Below are positions 1 to 9,892 of a stretch of 64,000 nt of DNA, in pieces. A model generated the notes under the pieces. The model did no database searches, had not been told where the DNA came from, and was given only the letters and a program-made list of their open reading frames with translations. The stretch spans positions 186,001-250,000 of the forward strand of contig NZ_JACSQI010000005.1 of the NCBI RefSeq assembly GCF_014836715.1, written 5' to 3'. The DNA comes from Escherichia whittamii. GTDB taxonomy: Bacteria; Pseudomonadota; Gammaproteobacteria; Enterobacterales; Enterobacteriaceae. The number at the start of each line of letters is the position of its first letter. The stretch's first letter is position 1. The position numbers were made by a program, and so were the translations under genes.

Positions 1-669
1 CACGCCGCGCTTTTGCCGCCAGAAGAACCAGTCGCGCTGTTTTTCACTCTCAAGACGAGGCGCTTCACGCAGCCACGGTTTGTCGCCCTGCCACCAGTCG
101 CCAAGACGTTGTTGCCAGCTAAGTCCGGTATCGTCCATCTCACCATATAACGGTTCGGCAAACGGGCAGTTGATATGGACTCCGCCCGCATGCAGCGTGC
201 CTAAAGCGTGGTCGATAGTAGAAACCAGCCAACGGGCGGGAATATCCTGAGTCGGGCGCGGTAGCGAAATGCTATGCGCAGGATGAGAGGCGAACATACC
301 CGGCTGACGAATTGCCTGATTTGCGCCGCAGTCAATCAGTTCCGGAGGACGATCGGCGGTTAACAGGATCAGTTTTTCTCCGGTTAACCCCGCTTCAATC
401 AACGCAGGATAGAGATTCGCTACCGCCGTGCCGGAAGTCACTATCACCGCCACTGGCTGTTTGCTGACCTTCGCCAGCCCCAGCGCCAGATGCCCCAGCC
501 CACGCTCATCAAAATGAGTGTGGTGAATAAATGCGGAATTCTCCGCCGCCGCCAGAGTTAATGGCGTAGAACGAGAGCCAGGGGCGATGCAGACGTGTCT
601 GACGCCATGACGTGTTAATGCTTCCAGAATGACCGCCGCCCAGCGTCGGTTAAATGCGCTTACTGACAT
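1..669 (-). CDS. menD: MenD, SEPHCHC synthase (5' part, cut by window edge)
   Basis: The first 223 codons of MenD run off the left edge of the window. The enzyme is thiamine-diphosphate dependent and adds a 2-oxoglutarate-derived succinyl semialdehyde unit to isochorismate, the first committed step of menaquinone synthesis in the cytoplasm. Read on the minus strand, the start ATG is at 669 and the protein begins [14 protein letters not shown], as remembered for E. coli MenD. The THDP-binding N-terminal domain is what is visible. menF, which makes its substrate, ends 88 bp upstream on the same strand, so the two are probably cotranscribed. No frameshift is seen in the visible part. Confidence 0.93.
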   Translation of the reverse strand, partial: MSVSAFNRRWAAVILEALTRHGVRHVCIAPGSRSTPLTLAAAENSAFIHHTHFDERGLGHLALGLAKVSKQPVAVIVTSGTAVANLYPALIEAGLTGEKLILLTADRPPELIDCGANQAIRQPGMFASHPAHSISLPRPTQDIPARWLVSTIDHALGTLHAGGVHINCPFAEPLYGEMDDTGLSWQQRLGDWWQGDKPWLREAPRLESEKQRDWFFWRQKRGV

Positions 670-757
670 GAGTTTGTCCGGTATCAATATTGCGGCTAAG
701 TATAAGGAGCTACAAAAATAGATTATTGATATGAATCGGTAATGATGCGACTCATTA

Positions 758-2053
758 CTATTCCAATTGTAATAAAGTGCGCAGTCCTGCCGCTTTGTTG
801 TCGATTTCCTGCCACTCTGAATCGGGGTCTGAGCCTCGGACAATACCCGCTCCGGCATACAATCGCACGACATTGCCACTGATTTTCGCCGAGCGCAGGG
901 AAACGCATAATTCGCTTTGTTGTAATGAGAGATAACCCGCAGAACCGGCATACCATTCACGGGTGAACGGTTCGTGCCGGGCGATGAACTGCCGCGCCAG
1001 ATCGCGCGGTAAGCCTGCCACCGCTGCCGTTGGCTGCAACTGATGTAAACAGATCACATCATCCGCTTTGTTGAGTGAAGTCCAGATACAGCGACGCAGA
1101 TGCTGCACTTTACGCAGACGAAGCACCTGCGGCGGCAATACATCGAGTGTCTGGGTATCTGCCTGCAATCGCTGGCAGATATCTTCCACCACCAGCATGT
1201 TCTCGCGCTGGTTTTTATCATCCGCCATAAGCCACTCGCCCAGTTGCTGCGCCTGTTTATCATCAGGATGATTCGCAACAGTCCCCGCCAGTGCTTCAGT
1301 ACGCAACGCTTTGTCACGCCGCCGCCAAAGCCGCTCAGGAGATGAACCCAGGAACGCGGTTTCGCCATCAAAGGCCATGTAGAAATGATAGCAGTTCAGG
1401 TTCAACCGACGGCTGGCAGCCATCATTGCCGCCGCGTTAACTGAATCGGAGAAATGCAGGTCGGTCGCCCGCGCCAACACCACTTTATCCAGTTCACCTT
1501 CAGCAATGGTGTCGGTCGCCAGTTTAATTAACCGCGTCCAACCTGGTTTGTCCGGCCAGTGATTTTCTTGGGTGATGGTTAAATGCAGGGCTGGCAACGG
1601 TTTAATGTTTGCCAGAGCAGCAATGAATTCCTTTGCCTGATATGCATCTTGCTGAAGGGAGTGTTCGCTGAAAAGGGTCAGTCGAAGGGTCGCTTTGCCT
1701 GCACAGCGTCGCCATTCCAACCGCGGGAGAAGTAAATTGCCCTGGGAAGGGTCAAACGCATTCAGCCCCCAGATACGTAAGTCGGTGTGAACCGGGTGTT
1801 GTCGGAGAAAACGCTGCGCCTGCGCCAGCGACGAAAAGCTGGCTATTGTCCCCAGCACGGCAGCCTCTTCATCACCATTGCGTTGTTGCCAGTAAAATTG
1901 TGGATACATTTTCTGGCTGGCCAGCCAGCTTAAGGCATCAAAGGCGTCATTTAATGGGAAAGGAATATCAAAAACCCGAATGCCGGGCGTCGCTGGAAAC
2001 TCTTGCGACAGATGGCGCAATAGATTTTCCAGCGCCGTAGTGAGTGATTGCAC
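758..2053 (-). CDS. menF: MenF, menaquinone-specific isochorismate synthase
   Basis: Converts chorismate to isochorismate, feeding MenD in menaquinone synthesis; cytoplasmic and Mg-dependent. At 431 residues it matches the K-12 length. The C-terminal chorismate-binding domain fills the second half and shows the family motifs [10 protein letters not shown] (with the catalytic Lys), GSSPERL and [11 protein letters not shown]. The N-terminal half is clearly more divergent from K-12 than the C-terminal half (for example near residues 18-70), which is common for this part of the family. It lies upstream of menD on the same strand with an 88-bp gap. No damage is seen. Confidence 0.95.
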   Translation of the reverse strand: MQSLTTALENLLRHLSQEFPATPGIRVFDIPFPLNDAFDALSWLASQKMYPQFYWQQRNGDEEAAVLGTIASFSSLAQAQRFLRQHPVHTDLRIWGLNAFDPSQGNLLLPRLEWRRCAGKATLRLTLFSEHSLQQDAYQAKEFIAALANIKPLPALHLTITQENHWPDKPGWTRLIKLATDTIAEGELDKVVLARATDLHFSDSVNAAAMMAASRRLNLNCYHFYMAFDGETAFLGSSPERLWRRRDKALRTEALAGTVANHPDDKQAQQLGEWLMADDKNQRENMLVVEDICQRLQADTQTLDVLPPQVLRLRKVQHLRRCIWTSLNKADDVICLHQLQPTAAVAGLPRDLARQFIARHEPFTREWYAGSAGYLSLQQSELCVSLRSAKISGNVVRLYAGAGIVRGSDPDSEWQEIDNKAAGLRTLLQLE

Positions 2054-2088
2054 GCGGACCTCTCCCTGTTAAAAGCCTCACATTATAC

Positions 2089-2117
2089 GGGGTACTGCAA
2101 AAAAAATGCAGTACCCC
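2089..2117. other. 11-bp perfect hairpin with A7 loop between elaB and menF
   Basis: GGGGTACTGCA (2089-2099) and its exact complement (2107-2117) flank a loop of seven A residues. It lies downstream of elaB (minus strand) and just upstream of menF. There is no clear U-tract after the stem on either strand, so it may stabilise RNA ends or terminate weakly rather than act as a standard intrinsic terminator. Confidence 0.5.
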
Positions 2118-2131
2118 AGTGTAGGGAGGTT

Positions 2132-2437
2132 TTAACGGCGTGCCAGCAACAGTCCTAATACCAAACCAACCGCAGCGCCAACGCCAATCCCCTGCCACGG
2201 TTTTTCATGAACGTAGTCATCGGCGCGATAAACCGCTTGCTTCGCCCGATAGTAATAGCTGTCCGAAGCCTGACTGACTCTTTTTTTCACATCATCCAGC
2301 GCCTTCTCTGCTCGCGCCTTCAGCTCAATATATTTCTGATCGGCGGGATCGCCAGAGGAGCGCAGCACTTCTTCCAGTGTTTCACTCAGCAACGTCAGGT
2401 CGTCATCGATGCGTGTATCACCAAATTGATTAGACAT
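2132..2437 (-). CDS. elaB: ElaB, tail-anchored DUF883 family membrane protein
   Basis: A 101-residue protein of the ElaB/YgaM/YqjD family (DUF883). The family has a C-terminal membrane anchor, and some members are known to bind ribosomes and appear in stationary phase. The chain is charged and helical (coiled-coil-like around residues 10-60). It ends in a hydrophobic glycine-rich segment (about residues 82-98) with a final LLLARR. The start was set at the second ATG (2437), which has GGAG seven bases upstream and gives MSNQFGDTR as in K-12. An ATG two codons earlier is in frame but poorly spaced. It is a single gene, with elaA upstream on the same strand. Confidence 0.9.
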   Translation of the reverse strand: MSNQFGDTRIDDDLTLLSETLEEVLRSSGDPADQKYIELKARAEKALDDVKKRVSQASDSYYYRAKQAVYRADDYVHEKPWQGIGVGAAVGLVLGLLLARR

Positions 2438-2491
2438 TCTCATTCTCCATTTGCTTAAAACCTGCCACTAACTATAGACAACGGTTATCGA

Positions 2492-2953
2492 TTACGCCTG
2501 AATGACTTCGCGCGCCATCCCAATGTGGGGAATACCATCTTCCTCGTAAATATCCGTTACGGGGATAAAGCCAAAACTGCGGTAAAAGTTTTGCAAATGT
2601 GCCTGCGCACCAAGGTAAACAGGCTTATCAGGCCAGTGACTCGCGCATGAATCGAGCGTTTGACGCATCAGTTGTTGCCCCACTTTTTCGCCCCGCAAAG
2701 CTTCGCTGACAATCACCCGACCAATCACCACCGGTTCGAGATCATCATCGCTTTTCAGAATCCTCGCATACGCTACCAGTTTCCCGTTTTGCCAGCCGAG
2801 AATGTGACGATTTTCACCTACCAGATCGTCACCATCGACATCCTGATAAGGACAGTTTTGTTCGACGACGAATACCGCACAACGCAGTTGTAATAGGGCA
2901 TAAAGCTGAGAAACCGATAATTCAGAGTGATGAAGATCCTGCCAGTCGATCAT
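2492..2953 (-). CDS. elaA: ElaA, GNAT-family N-acetyltransferase
   Basis: A 153-residue GCN5-related acetyltransferase whose physiological acceptor is not established. The acetyl-CoA binding region is visible as VIVSEALRGEKVGQQLM (roughly residues 78-95), followed by the aromatic LGAQAHLQNFYRSFGF segment typical of the last GNAT motif. Length agrees with K-12 ElaA. It is transcribed toward elaB and is divergent from rbn, with 64 bp between the two starts. That short gap must hold both promoters. Confidence 0.9.
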   Translation of the reverse strand: MIDWQDLHHSELSVSQLYALLQLRCAVFVVEQNCPYQDVDGDDLVGENRHILGWQNGKLVAYARILKSDDDLEPVVIGRVIVSEALRGEKVGQQLMRQTLDSCASHWPDKPVYLGAQAHLQNFYRSFGFIPVTDIYEEDGIPHIGMAREVIQA

Positions 2954-3017
2954 GATGCGCTCCTTTTGGTTGTATGCCTTATACTAGCCGGATTATTTTT
3001 AGAAATGTGATGGTCTT

Positions 3018-3935
3018 ATGGAATTAATTTTCTTAGGTACTTCGGCGGGAGTTCCGACCCGGGCGCGTAATGTCACGGCGATATTGCTCAATCTGCAACA
3101 TCCGACCCAGGCCGGACTTTGGTTATTTGACTGTGGTGAAGGTACACAACACCAGATGCTGCACACGGCATTTAACCCTGGAAAACTGGACAGGATTTTT
3201 ATTAGCCATCTTCATGGCGATCATCTTTTCGGCCTGCCTGGTTTGCTGTGCAGTCGTTCCATGTCAGGCATTGTGCAACCCTTAACAATTTATGGTCCGA
3301 AAGGTATCCGTGAATTCGTTGAAACAGCATTACGCATTAGTGGCTCGTGGACCGATTATCCGCTGGAGATTGTTGAAATTAGCGCAGGCGAAATTCTTGA
3401 TGATGGCTTGCGTAAAGTGACAGCTTATCCGATGGAACATCCACTGGAATGTTACGGCTATCGCGTAGAAGAACATGATAAGCCAGGTGCGCTGAATGCC
3501 CAGGCATTAAAGGCCGCAGGCGTACCGCCTGGCCCATTGTTTCAGGATTTGAAAGCCGGAAAAACTGTCACGTTGGAAGACGGTCGGCAGATTAACGGCG
3601 CTGATTACTTAGCCGCGCCTACACCAGGAAAAGCGATCGCCATTTTCGGCGATACTGGCCCTTGCGATGCCGCGCTGGAGCTGGCTAAAGGTGTCGACAT
3701 AATGATTCACGAAGCTACTCTGGATATGGAAATGGAAGCCAAAGCCAACAGCCGCGGCCACAGCTCCACACGCCAGGCGGCAGCTCTGGCCCGTGAAGCT
3801 GGTGTCGGTAAGCTAATTATTACCCATGTTAGTTCGCGCTATGATGACAAAGGCTGTCAGCACTTGTTACACGAATGCCGGTCGATTTTCCCGGCAACTG
3901 AACTGGCGAGCGATTTCGCGGTTTTTAGCATTTAA
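3018..3935 (+). CDS. rbn: RNase BN / RNase Z (ElaC)
   Basis: A metallo-beta-lactamase-fold ribonuclease of the RNase Z family. In E. coli it acts on tRNA 3' ends as both endo- and exonuclease. The zinc-binding signature HLHGDH lies at residues 64-69. Later metal ligands are visible in [24 protein letters not shown] and THVSSRY. At 305 residues it is full length. The product begins [14 protein letters not shown] from ATG 3018. In K-12 I recall the deubiquitinase gene elaD following directly; here a 121-bp gap leads straight into the convergent yfbK. Confidence 0.95.
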   Translation: MELIFLGTSAGVPTRARNVTAILLNLQHPTQAGLWLFDCGEGTQHQMLHTAFNPGKLDRIFISHLHGDHLFGLPGLLCSRSMSGIVQPLTIYGPKGIREFVETALRISGSWTDYPLEIVEISAGEILDDGLRKVTAYPMEHPLECYGYRVEEHDKPGALNAQALKAAGVPPGPLFQDLKAGKTVTLEDGRQINGADYLAAPTPGKAIAIFGDTGPCDAALELAKGVDIMIHEATLDMEMEAKANSRGHSSTRQAAALAREAGVGKLIITHVSSRYDDKGCQHLLHECRSIFPATELASDFAVFSI

Positions 3936-4002
3936 GTCGAAAGCGGTGGTTAGTTGGCAGATTAATTTAATGATGCCAACGCAGTTATTTGACATATTTT
4001 TC

Positions 4003-4047
4003 ATCTGTTTGCCGAATACGCTTGATGTCGATATCCGGCAAACAGAT
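4003..4047. terminator. Likely bidirectional terminator between rbn and yfbK
   Basis: A 12-bp perfect stem (ATCTGTTTGCCG at 4003-4014 with its complement at 4036-4047) and a 21-nt loop sit between the convergent ends of rbn and yfbK. On the plus strand the stem is followed by ttatcattttt, a weak U-rich tail. On the minus strand it is followed by GAAAAATATG. It fits a shared terminator. Confidence 0.55.
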
Positions 4048-4056
4048 TTATCATTT

Positions 4057-5808
4057 TTAGTTTTGTGAATTGTCCAGACCTTCCACCAGCCCAATCAGGC
4101 GAATAAATTCCGCTCTGTAACCTTGTGGATCCTGCCCTTTCGCTTGCAGCGCCCACTGCTCGATCTGCTGCCAGGATGTATTATTCAGGTATTCAGAGTC
4201 GCGCAATTTTTGCCCAAATGCAGCTACTGCTGCGCGAAAACGCATATCTTCTGACGGTGCGTTTATTGTGGGTGCCAACGGGAATTCAACTAACTGACTT
4301 TCATTTCCCTGCGGGTATTTCCAACGAATCTTTAACCAGGCCAGTTCTTTCGCTTTGTCCGATTCTGCTGATTTCTGATCCGAGGCATAGCGTAATTTAT
4401 CAATTGACGCCTTTTGTCCGTTAAGCGTTAATTCAAATAACAACGTTATATGTTTACCTGCGCCAATATCGCCCGCATCAACGGTGTCGTTATTAAAATC
4501 CTCCGCCCGTAACTGACGTTTTTCATAACCAATCTGACGGTATTCCGTCACCCACGCGGGGTTAAACTCAATTTGCGCTTTGACATCTTTTGCCACGGTA
4601 ACCAATGTCTGATGCATTTCGCTGTTCAATACCTTCTGCGCTTCTGAGAGGGTATCAATGTAGCTGTAGTTGCCGTTACCAACATCGGCAATTCTCACCA
4701 TCATTGCCTCGTTGTAATTGTCATCCCCCACGCCAAGCGTCGATAGCGTAACGCCGGACTCCCGCTGTTTTTTGACCATTGATTCAATCGATTTTGGATC
4801 GTCAATGCCAACGTTAAAGTCACCGTCAGTGGCCAATAAAATGCGATTGATGCCACCTTTAATAAACCCCTTCGCTGCCTGCTGATAAGCCATCTCCAGC
4901 CCGGCTCCGCCATTGGTACTGCCTTCTGCATCCAGCGAATCAATTGCGGCATTAATTTCCGCCTTGTGATTCCCGGAGGTTGAAGGCAACGCAATACGGG
5001 AGTCACCAGCATAGGTCACAATAGAAATGTTGTCCTGATCACGGAGTTTTTTGACCAGCAATTTCAAAGAGGACTGAATTAGAGGCAAGCGTTCATCAGA
5101 ATACATTGACCCGGACGTGTCGATAAGAAAGACCAGATTAGAAGCAGGCAACGCTTCACTTTTGAGGTCTTTCGCCAGAATATCCACTTTCAGTAAGGTT
5201 CGCTGTTCATTCCACGGGGCAGGTGCCAGTTCGTAGCGCATAGCGAAAGGTATTGGCTTAGAAGCCGGAATAGATTTTTTGTCAGTAATCTCCCAGTCAA
5301 ACGGAAAGTAATTCACCATCTCCTCCACCCGCACAGCGTCTGGCGGAGGCAACTGCCCCTGATTGAGAAAACGGCGTACATTTGCATAACTGCCGGTGTC
5401 AACATCAAGGCTAAACGTCGCCAAAGGGTTTTGCGCTACCTGCTCAACCGGATTGTCATCGAACTGCTGGTAACGAGCGGTTCCTGGATTTGAGATACGT
5501 GTAGCTTTTTCTTTAGCCGCTCTTTCATATGTTGGCGCTGCCTGCAATCGCCCCTGTAAAGCTTGTTTGTCTGAAGATTGTTGCGCTTCATGCTGGGCTA
5601 AGGCTTTTGCTTTCGCGTCTGCAGCGGCTTTAGCGACGGCGGCTCTTTGCTCGGCCACTTTACTTGCTTCTTGTTGCGCGGCAAGCACTTGCTGGTTTGT
5701 TGATGTAGTAGATTGTTGTTGCTGGCTTTCCTTATCCTCAGATTCCGGTCCACATCCTGACAAAATCAAGCTACCAATAAGCAACATGATTATATTTTTA
5801 ATTCTCAT
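4057..5808 (-). CDS. yfbK: YfbK, lipoprotein with von Willebrand factor A domain
   Basis: A 583-residue exported lipoprotein of unknown function. A signal peptide ends in the lipobox LSGC with the lipidated Cys at residue 19. An Ala/Gln/Lys-rich coiled-coil-like linker follows (about 25-105), then the conserved TFSLDVDTGSYANVRRFL segment near 131-148. A vWA domain begins near 224; its metal-binding MIDAS DTSGS motif starts at Asp230 and ATDGDFNVG lies further on. The C-terminal third is the region usually called DUF3520. K-12 YfbK is about 575 residues as I recall. The linker here is visibly different in sequence and length, while the vWA core is close. It is transcribed alone and convergent with rbn. 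Confidence 0.88.
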   Translation of the reverse strand: MRIKNIIMLLIGSLILSGCGPESEDKESQQQQSTTSTNQQVLAAQQEASKVAEQRAAVAKAAADAKAKALAQHEAQQSSDKQALQGRLQAAPTYERAAKEKATRISNPGTARYQQFDDNPVEQVAQNPLATFSLDVDTGSYANVRRFLNQGQLPPPDAVRVEEMVNYFPFDWEITDKKSIPASKPIPFAMRYELAPAPWNEQRTLLKVDILAKDLKSEALPASNLVFLIDTSGSMYSDERLPLIQSSLKLLVKKLRDQDNISIVTYAGDSRIALPSTSGNHKAEINAAIDSLDAEGSTNGGAGLEMAYQQAAKGFIKGGINRILLATDGDFNVGIDDPKSIESMVKKQRESGVTLSTLGVGDDNYNEAMMVRIADVGNGNYSYIDTLSEAQKVLNSEMHQTLVTVAKDVKAQIEFNPAWVTEYRQIGYEKRQLRAEDFNNDTVDAGDIGAGKHITLLFELTLNGQKASIDKLRYASDQKSAESDKAKELAWLKIRWKYPQGNESQLVEFPLAPTINAPSEDMRFRAAVAAFGQKLRDSEYLNNTSWQQIEQWALQAKGQDPQGYRAEFIRLIGLVEGLDNSQN

Positions 5809-5946
5809 ATAAAATCCTTTTTAAATAAACTCGGTTACCAGACATAAAATAGACTCTTTGTATAGCCCTGCCAATCTTAATAAGATAGAGTATCGAAACC
5901 CATAACAAATAATAATTCAACAACGAAACCTATTAATAATTTGCAT

Positions 5947-6178
5947 ATGAAAAAAATAACTTTTTCCTTTTTTATATTGTTCCTGTTTTCACTTCCTCTG
6001 ATTGTTTTTTATCAACCCCGGGTCAATGTATTACCGCCAACGCCCCGACACGCAAGTCCTGAGCAATTATAAAAATAAATAATATCAATTACCTGACGAT
6101 ACCGCAGACAGACTCAATTATCAGAAAATGGCTCAGGTCGTGGATGGCGTTATTACCTTGTTGCAAAACAGTAAATAA
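5947..6178 (+). pseudogene. yfbL: yfbL remnant (M28-type peptidase gene with large internal deletion)
   Basis: Only the two ends of yfbL remain. From ATG 5947 the reading frame encodes a signal-anchor-like N-terminus (MKKITFSFFILFLF, then PRHASPEQL) and stops at 6070-6072. From about 6068, in another frame, come the last residues of the family, recognisable as LPDDTADRLNYQKMAQVVDG, ending with TAA at 6176-6178. One codon in that tail is also a stop (TAA at 6080-6082) where I recall CAA in K-12. Against the remembered 323-residue K-12 protein, about 245 codons are missing, including all zinc ligands except any in the tail. It cannot make a peptidase. Confidence 0.85.
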
Positions 6179-6279
6179 TAAAAATTTCTCGAGGAGGATC
6201 CAGAAAAAACAGCATGATTATTTTATTTTTCCGCATCTGTTTTAAGATGCGCAAAATGAAATCTGACGGGAGAAATAAG

Positions 6280-6783
6280 ATGGGAATGATTTGTTATTTT
6301 GCGGAAATTAATTCAGAAAAGGTTAACCAACTGCTTGAATCTACAGAAAAGCCTTTGATGGACAATATTCACGACACGCTTTCAGGTTTACGACGTCTGG
6401 ATATTGATAAACGCTGGGATTTTTTACATTTTGGCCTGACGGGTACATCTGCATTTGACCCTGCGAAGAATGACCCACTAAGTCGCGCAGTGCTTGGTGA
6501 ACACAGTCTCGAAGATGGCATAGATGGTTTCCTGGGATTAACCTGGAATCAGGAGTTAGCCGCGACAATCGACCGCCTGGAAGCACTCGACCGAAATGTG
6601 CTGCGTAAACAGTTTTCCATTAAGCGACTCAATGAAATGGAGATTTATCCGGGAGTGACCTTTTCAGAAGAGTTAGAAGGGCAACTCTTTGCGTCCATCA
6701 TGCTTGATATGGAAAAGCTGATCAGCGCGTATCGGCGTATGCTGCGGCAAGGGAATCATGCGCTGACGGTTATTGTTGGGTGA
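6280..6783 (+). CDS. yfbM: YfbM, DUF1877 family protein
   Basis: A 167-residue cytoplasmic protein of the DUF1877 family; the function is not known. The start was placed at ATG 6280, preceded by GGGAGA at a good distance and giving MGMICYFAEIN as in K-12. The open frame extends 22 codons further upstream to 6214, but that part has no family match and a hydrophobic non-conserved sequence, so I leave it out. Conserved blocks include DKRWDFLHFGLTG and SIKRLNEMEIYPG. It stands alone between the yfbL remnant and the convergent nuo operon. K-12 genes yfbN, yfbO and yfbP, which I recall beyond it, are absent. Confidence 0.88.
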   Translation: MGMICYFAEINSEKVNQLLESTEKPLMDNIHDTLSGLRRLDIDKRWDFLHFGLTGTSAFDPAKNDPLSRAVLGEHSLEDGIDGFLGLTWNQELAATIDRLEALDRNVLRKQFSIKRLNEMEIYPGVTFSEELEGQLFASIMLDMEKLISAYRRMLRQGNHALTVIVG

Positions 6784-6800
6784 TGGTATCAGAGCACCAT

Positions 6801-6826
6801 AAAAAAACCGCCGAACATGTCGGCGG
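6801..6826 (-). terminator. Intrinsic terminator of the nuo operon
   Basis: Read on the minus strand after the nuoN stop, a 7-bp GC stem (CCGCCGA/TCGGCGG, 6808-6814 with 6820-6826, loop ACATG) is followed by seven U residues (6801-6807). It is a textbook rho-independent terminator, 25 bp past nuoN. Confidence 0.9.
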
Positions 6827-6851
6827 CCTTCTCAGCTTACGAATTGATGAC

Positions 6852-8309
6852 TTACATCATCGGCATTGCCAAACGCACAATGCTAATCAGCGGTTGTGGC
6901 CATACACCCAGCACCAGTACCAGCAGTGCGGAAATGAGCACCACGATACCGCCCGCGCTGTACTGCCAGTTAGACGGTGCATCGCGGCCAGGTTTTTCCG
7001 GTGCATGCAGGTACAGACTCACCGCCACGCGCAGGTAGTAGTAGAGGCCGATTGCCGAACCGACAACCACCGCACCCACCAACCACCACAGGTGTGCCTG
7101 AACACCGACCGCCAGCACGTAGAACTTACCGATAAAGCCCAGCGTCATCGGGATACCGGCCAGCGACAGCATCATCACCGTCATCACTGCCGCGAGGATC
7201 GGACGATGCCAGAACAGACCGCGGTAAGAGAACAGGGAATCAGCATCCGGGCCACGATAAGGGCTGGACATCAGGCTGACCACACCGAACGCGCCGAGGC
7301 TGCTGAACAGATAACCGGCCAGGTAAACCCCTACTGCTTCCATCGACATCTCGCCAGTTTGCAGCGCAATCAGCGCCACCAGCAGATAGCCGAGGTGAGA
7401 GATAGATGAGTAACCGAGCAGACGTTTGATGTTGGTCTGGCTCAGGGCCATCAGGTTACCGAAGATGATAGAGGCAAAGGCGATAATCGCCAGCACCACG
7501 CGAATCGCTTCGCTGTCCCCCACCGGTGCGTAGAGGAACAGACGCATCACCACGCCGAAGATAGCGATTTTGCTCGCCGTCGCCAGGAAAGTGGAAACCG
7601 GCGCAGGCGCGCCCTGGTATACGTCTGGCGTCCACAGGTGGAACGGCACCAGAGAGAGTTTGAAGCCGAGGCCAACAATCATCAGGCCGAAACCTGCCAG
7701 CAACAGCGGCTCGTTGAGCATACCGTCGCCGAGATTTTTACCCAGCGCGACAAACGACAGGTCGCCAGACTGCGCGTACACCAGCGCCATACCGAACAGC
7801 AGGAAAGAAGACGCTGCGGCAGAGAGAATGGTGTATTTGATACTGGCTTCCAGCGAACGTTTCTGGCGGAAAGCGTAACCGACCAGGCCAAACAGCGGCA
7901 GAGAGATCAGTTCGATACCGAGGAACAGAGACGCCAGATGGTTTGCATTCGCCAGCAGGATCCCACCGAGTGCGGCAATTAACACCAACAGGTAGAACTC
8001 GTCCTTGTTGTCGTTATAGCCTTCAAGCCACGGGTAGGCAAAAGTACAGGTGGCGAGGCTCGCCAACAGTACCAGCCCGGTGTAAAGCATGGCGAAACCA
8101 TCAACGCGCATCAGCGGCGTAACGTCCATAGCGCCCGCCTGGCCGACAAACCAGAGCGAAACCAGCGCCGCGTTAAGCCCAATAACCGAGAGCGTAGCGT
8201 TGAGGAAATGATTGCGTCGCCACGCAATGGAGAGCATCACAACCACCACCGTCAAGCCGACGATCAGCAACGGTAGCAGTGCGATCAGGTTTTGTGGAGT
8301 TAAAGTCAT
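6852..8309 (-). CDS. nuoN: NuoN, complex I membrane subunit
   Basis: One of three antiporter-like proton-pumping subunits of NADH:quinone oxidoreductase, in the inner membrane. It is 485 residues when started at ATG 8309 ([14 protein letters not shown]), as in K-12. A longer frame to 8369 lies inside nuoM and lacks support. About 14 hydrophobic helices are evident. The central conserved Lys/Glu helices fall in regions such as [18 protein letters not shown] and [19 protein letters not shown]. It is the last gene of the operon, 7 bp after nuoM, and is followed by a strong terminator. Confidence 0.96.
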   Translation of the reverse strand: MTLTPQNLIALLPLLIVGLTVVVVMLSIAWRRNHFLNATLSVIGLNAALVSLWFVGQAGAMDVTPLMRVDGFAMLYTGLVLLASLATCTFAYPWLEGYNDNKDEFYLLVLIAALGGILLANANHLASLFLGIELISLPLFGLVGYAFRQKRSLEASIKYTILSAAASSFLLFGMALVYAQSGDLSFVALGKNLGDGMLNEPLLLAGFGLMIVGLGFKLSLVPFHLWTPDVYQGAPAPVSTFLATASKIAIFGVVMRLFLYAPVGDSEAIRVVLAIIAFASIIFGNLMALSQTNIKRLLGYSSISHLGYLLVALIALQTGEMSMEAVGVYLAGYLFSSLGAFGVVSLMSSPYRGPDADSLFSYRGLFWHRPILAAVMTVMMLSLAGIPMTLGFIGKFYVLAVGVQAHLWWLVGAVVVGSAIGLYYYLRVAVSLYLHAPEKPGRDAPSNWQYSAGGIVVLISALLVLVLGVWPQPLISIVRLAMPMM

Positions 8310-8316
8310 GAGCGAT

Positions 8317-9846
8317 TTACGGCCTTGTAGTAGTAACGGAATTAACAAACCACTGCTGGATATTGCCAATCGCGGAGTGCGAGGTATCCAGAATCGGCTG
8401 CGGATAGAAGCCCAGCAGTACCAGCAGCACCACCAGCAACAGGATCATAAACAGCTCACGCAGCGACATCCCTGGCAGTTCCTGGCTGGCAATCTGGCTT
8501 TTCGCTTTACCGAAGTAAGCGCGATGAAGCATCGCCAGCGAATAAACAGATGCAAAGACCAGCCCAAAGGTAGAGATAACGGTAATCACCGGGACAACCT
8601 GGAAGCTGCCGAACAGAATCATAAATTCGCCGACGAAGTTACCGGTACCTGGCATCCCAAGCGTTGCCACTGCAAAGAACAGGGACAGTGCTGGCAGCCA
8701 CTTCATCTTGCTCCACAGACCGCCCATCATGCGCATGTCGCGAGTGTGGATACGTTCATAGAGCTGACCGCAGAGAATAAACAGACCCGCCGCCGACAAA
8801 CCGTGCGCAATCATCTGAATAACCGCGCCCTGGTAGGCCAACTGGCTGCCGGTGTAGATAGCAATCAGCACGAAGCCCATGTGGGAAACCGAGGTGTAGG
8901 CGATCAGACGTTTGATATCAGTCTGGGCAAAGGCCATCCACGCACCGTAGAAGATGCCGATAACACCCAGCCACATAGCGATTGGCGCGAATTCTGCCGA
9001 CGCGTTCGGGAACAGCGGCAGCGAGAAGCGCAGCAGACCGTAAGCAGCGGTTTTCAGCAAGATCCCCGCAAGGTCAACGGAACCGGCTGTCGGTGCCTGA
9101 GAGTGCGCATCTGGCAGCCAGCCGTGCAGCGGAACCACAGGCATTTTGACCGCGAAGGCGATGAAGAAGCCCAGCATCAACAGGTATTCCACGCCGTTAG
9201 ACATTGGCGTATTCAGCAGTTCTTCATAGTTGAAGGTCCAGATACCGGTCGCATTGTAATGAACGAAGACCAGCGCCAGGATGGCGATCAACATCACCAG
9301 ACCACTCGCCTGGGTATAGATGAAGAACTTGGTTGCCGCCGTGATACGCGTTTTACCATCAGAGGCTTTATGCCCCCACAGCGCGATCAGGAAGTACATC
9401 GGCACCAGCATCATTTCCCAGAAGAAGAAGAACAGGAACATGTCGATGGCAAGGAACACGCCGATAACGCCGCCCAGGATCCACATCAGGTTGAGGTGGA
9501 AGAAACCCTGATATTTTTCGATCTCATTCCACGAGCAGAGTACCGCCAGCACGCCGAGCAGACCGGTCAGCACGACCATCAGCAGCGACAGACCATCAAT
9601 GGCGAGATGGATAGAGATTCCAAAACGCGGGATCCACGGCATGTCGAATTCAGACTGCCACTGCGGAATTCCGGCGGATTGCGTCAGTGAATAACCGCCC
9701 TGCAACCACAGTTGCAGCGACAGCGCCAGCGTCAATCCCATGGTGATTAGCGCTACCCAGCGCGGCACCTTGACGCCAAAGCGTTCGGTCTGCCAGCACA
9801 GGAAGCCGCCAATAAAGGGGATTAGTATTAACCAGGGTAATAACAT
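8317..9846 (-). CDS. nuoM: NuoM, complex I membrane subunit
   Basis: The central antiporter-like proton-translocating subunit of complex I, 509 residues, full length. Key charged positions sit in membrane helices: [14 protein letters not shown] contains the Glu equivalent to E144, and [18 protein letters not shown] contains the essential Lys. About 14 transmembrane helices are predicted by eye. The gap to nuoL upstream is 230 bp, the longest inside the operon and long enough to hold a structured spacer. nuoN follows after 7 bp. Confidence 0.97.
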   Translation of the reverse strand: MLLPWLILIPFIGGFLCWQTERFGVKVPRWVALITMGLTLALSLQLWLQGGYSLTQSAGIPQWQSEFDMPWIPRFGISIHLAIDGLSLLMVVLTGLLGVLAVLCSWNEIEKYQGFFHLNLMWILGGVIGVFLAIDMFLFFFFWEMMLVPMYFLIALWGHKASDGKTRITAATKFFIYTQASGLVMLIAILALVFVHYNATGIWTFNYEELLNTPMSNGVEYLLMLGFFIAFAVKMPVVPLHGWLPDAHSQAPTAGSVDLAGILLKTAAYGLLRFSLPLFPNASAEFAPIAMWLGVIGIFYGAWMAFAQTDIKRLIAYTSVSHMGFVLIAIYTGSQLAYQGAVIQMIAHGLSAAGLFILCGQLYERIHTRDMRMMGGLWSKMKWLPALSLFFAVATLGMPGTGNFVGEFMILFGSFQVVPVITVISTFGLVFASVYSLAMLHRAYFGKAKSQIASQELPGMSLRELFMILLLVVLLVLLGFYPQPILDTSHSAIGNIQQWFVNSVTTTRP

Positions 9847-9892
9847 AGCTAAGTATGTCCCTTATATTTACTCCTGCTCAGGCTATCTCACT

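Noticed and set aside
6214-6279. A 22-codon N-terminal extension of YfbM
   Set aside because: The downstream ATG at 6280 has the better ribosome site and the conserved family start.
8212-9690. A 492-codon plus-strand open frame antisense to nuoM and nuoN
   Set aside because: It is a frame shadow of GC-rich nuo genes: very rich in His, Gln and Arg, with no domain or ribosome site. Similar long antisense frames over nuoL (10458-11729), nuoG (15757-16755) and nuoCD (19017-20459) were rejected for the same reason.
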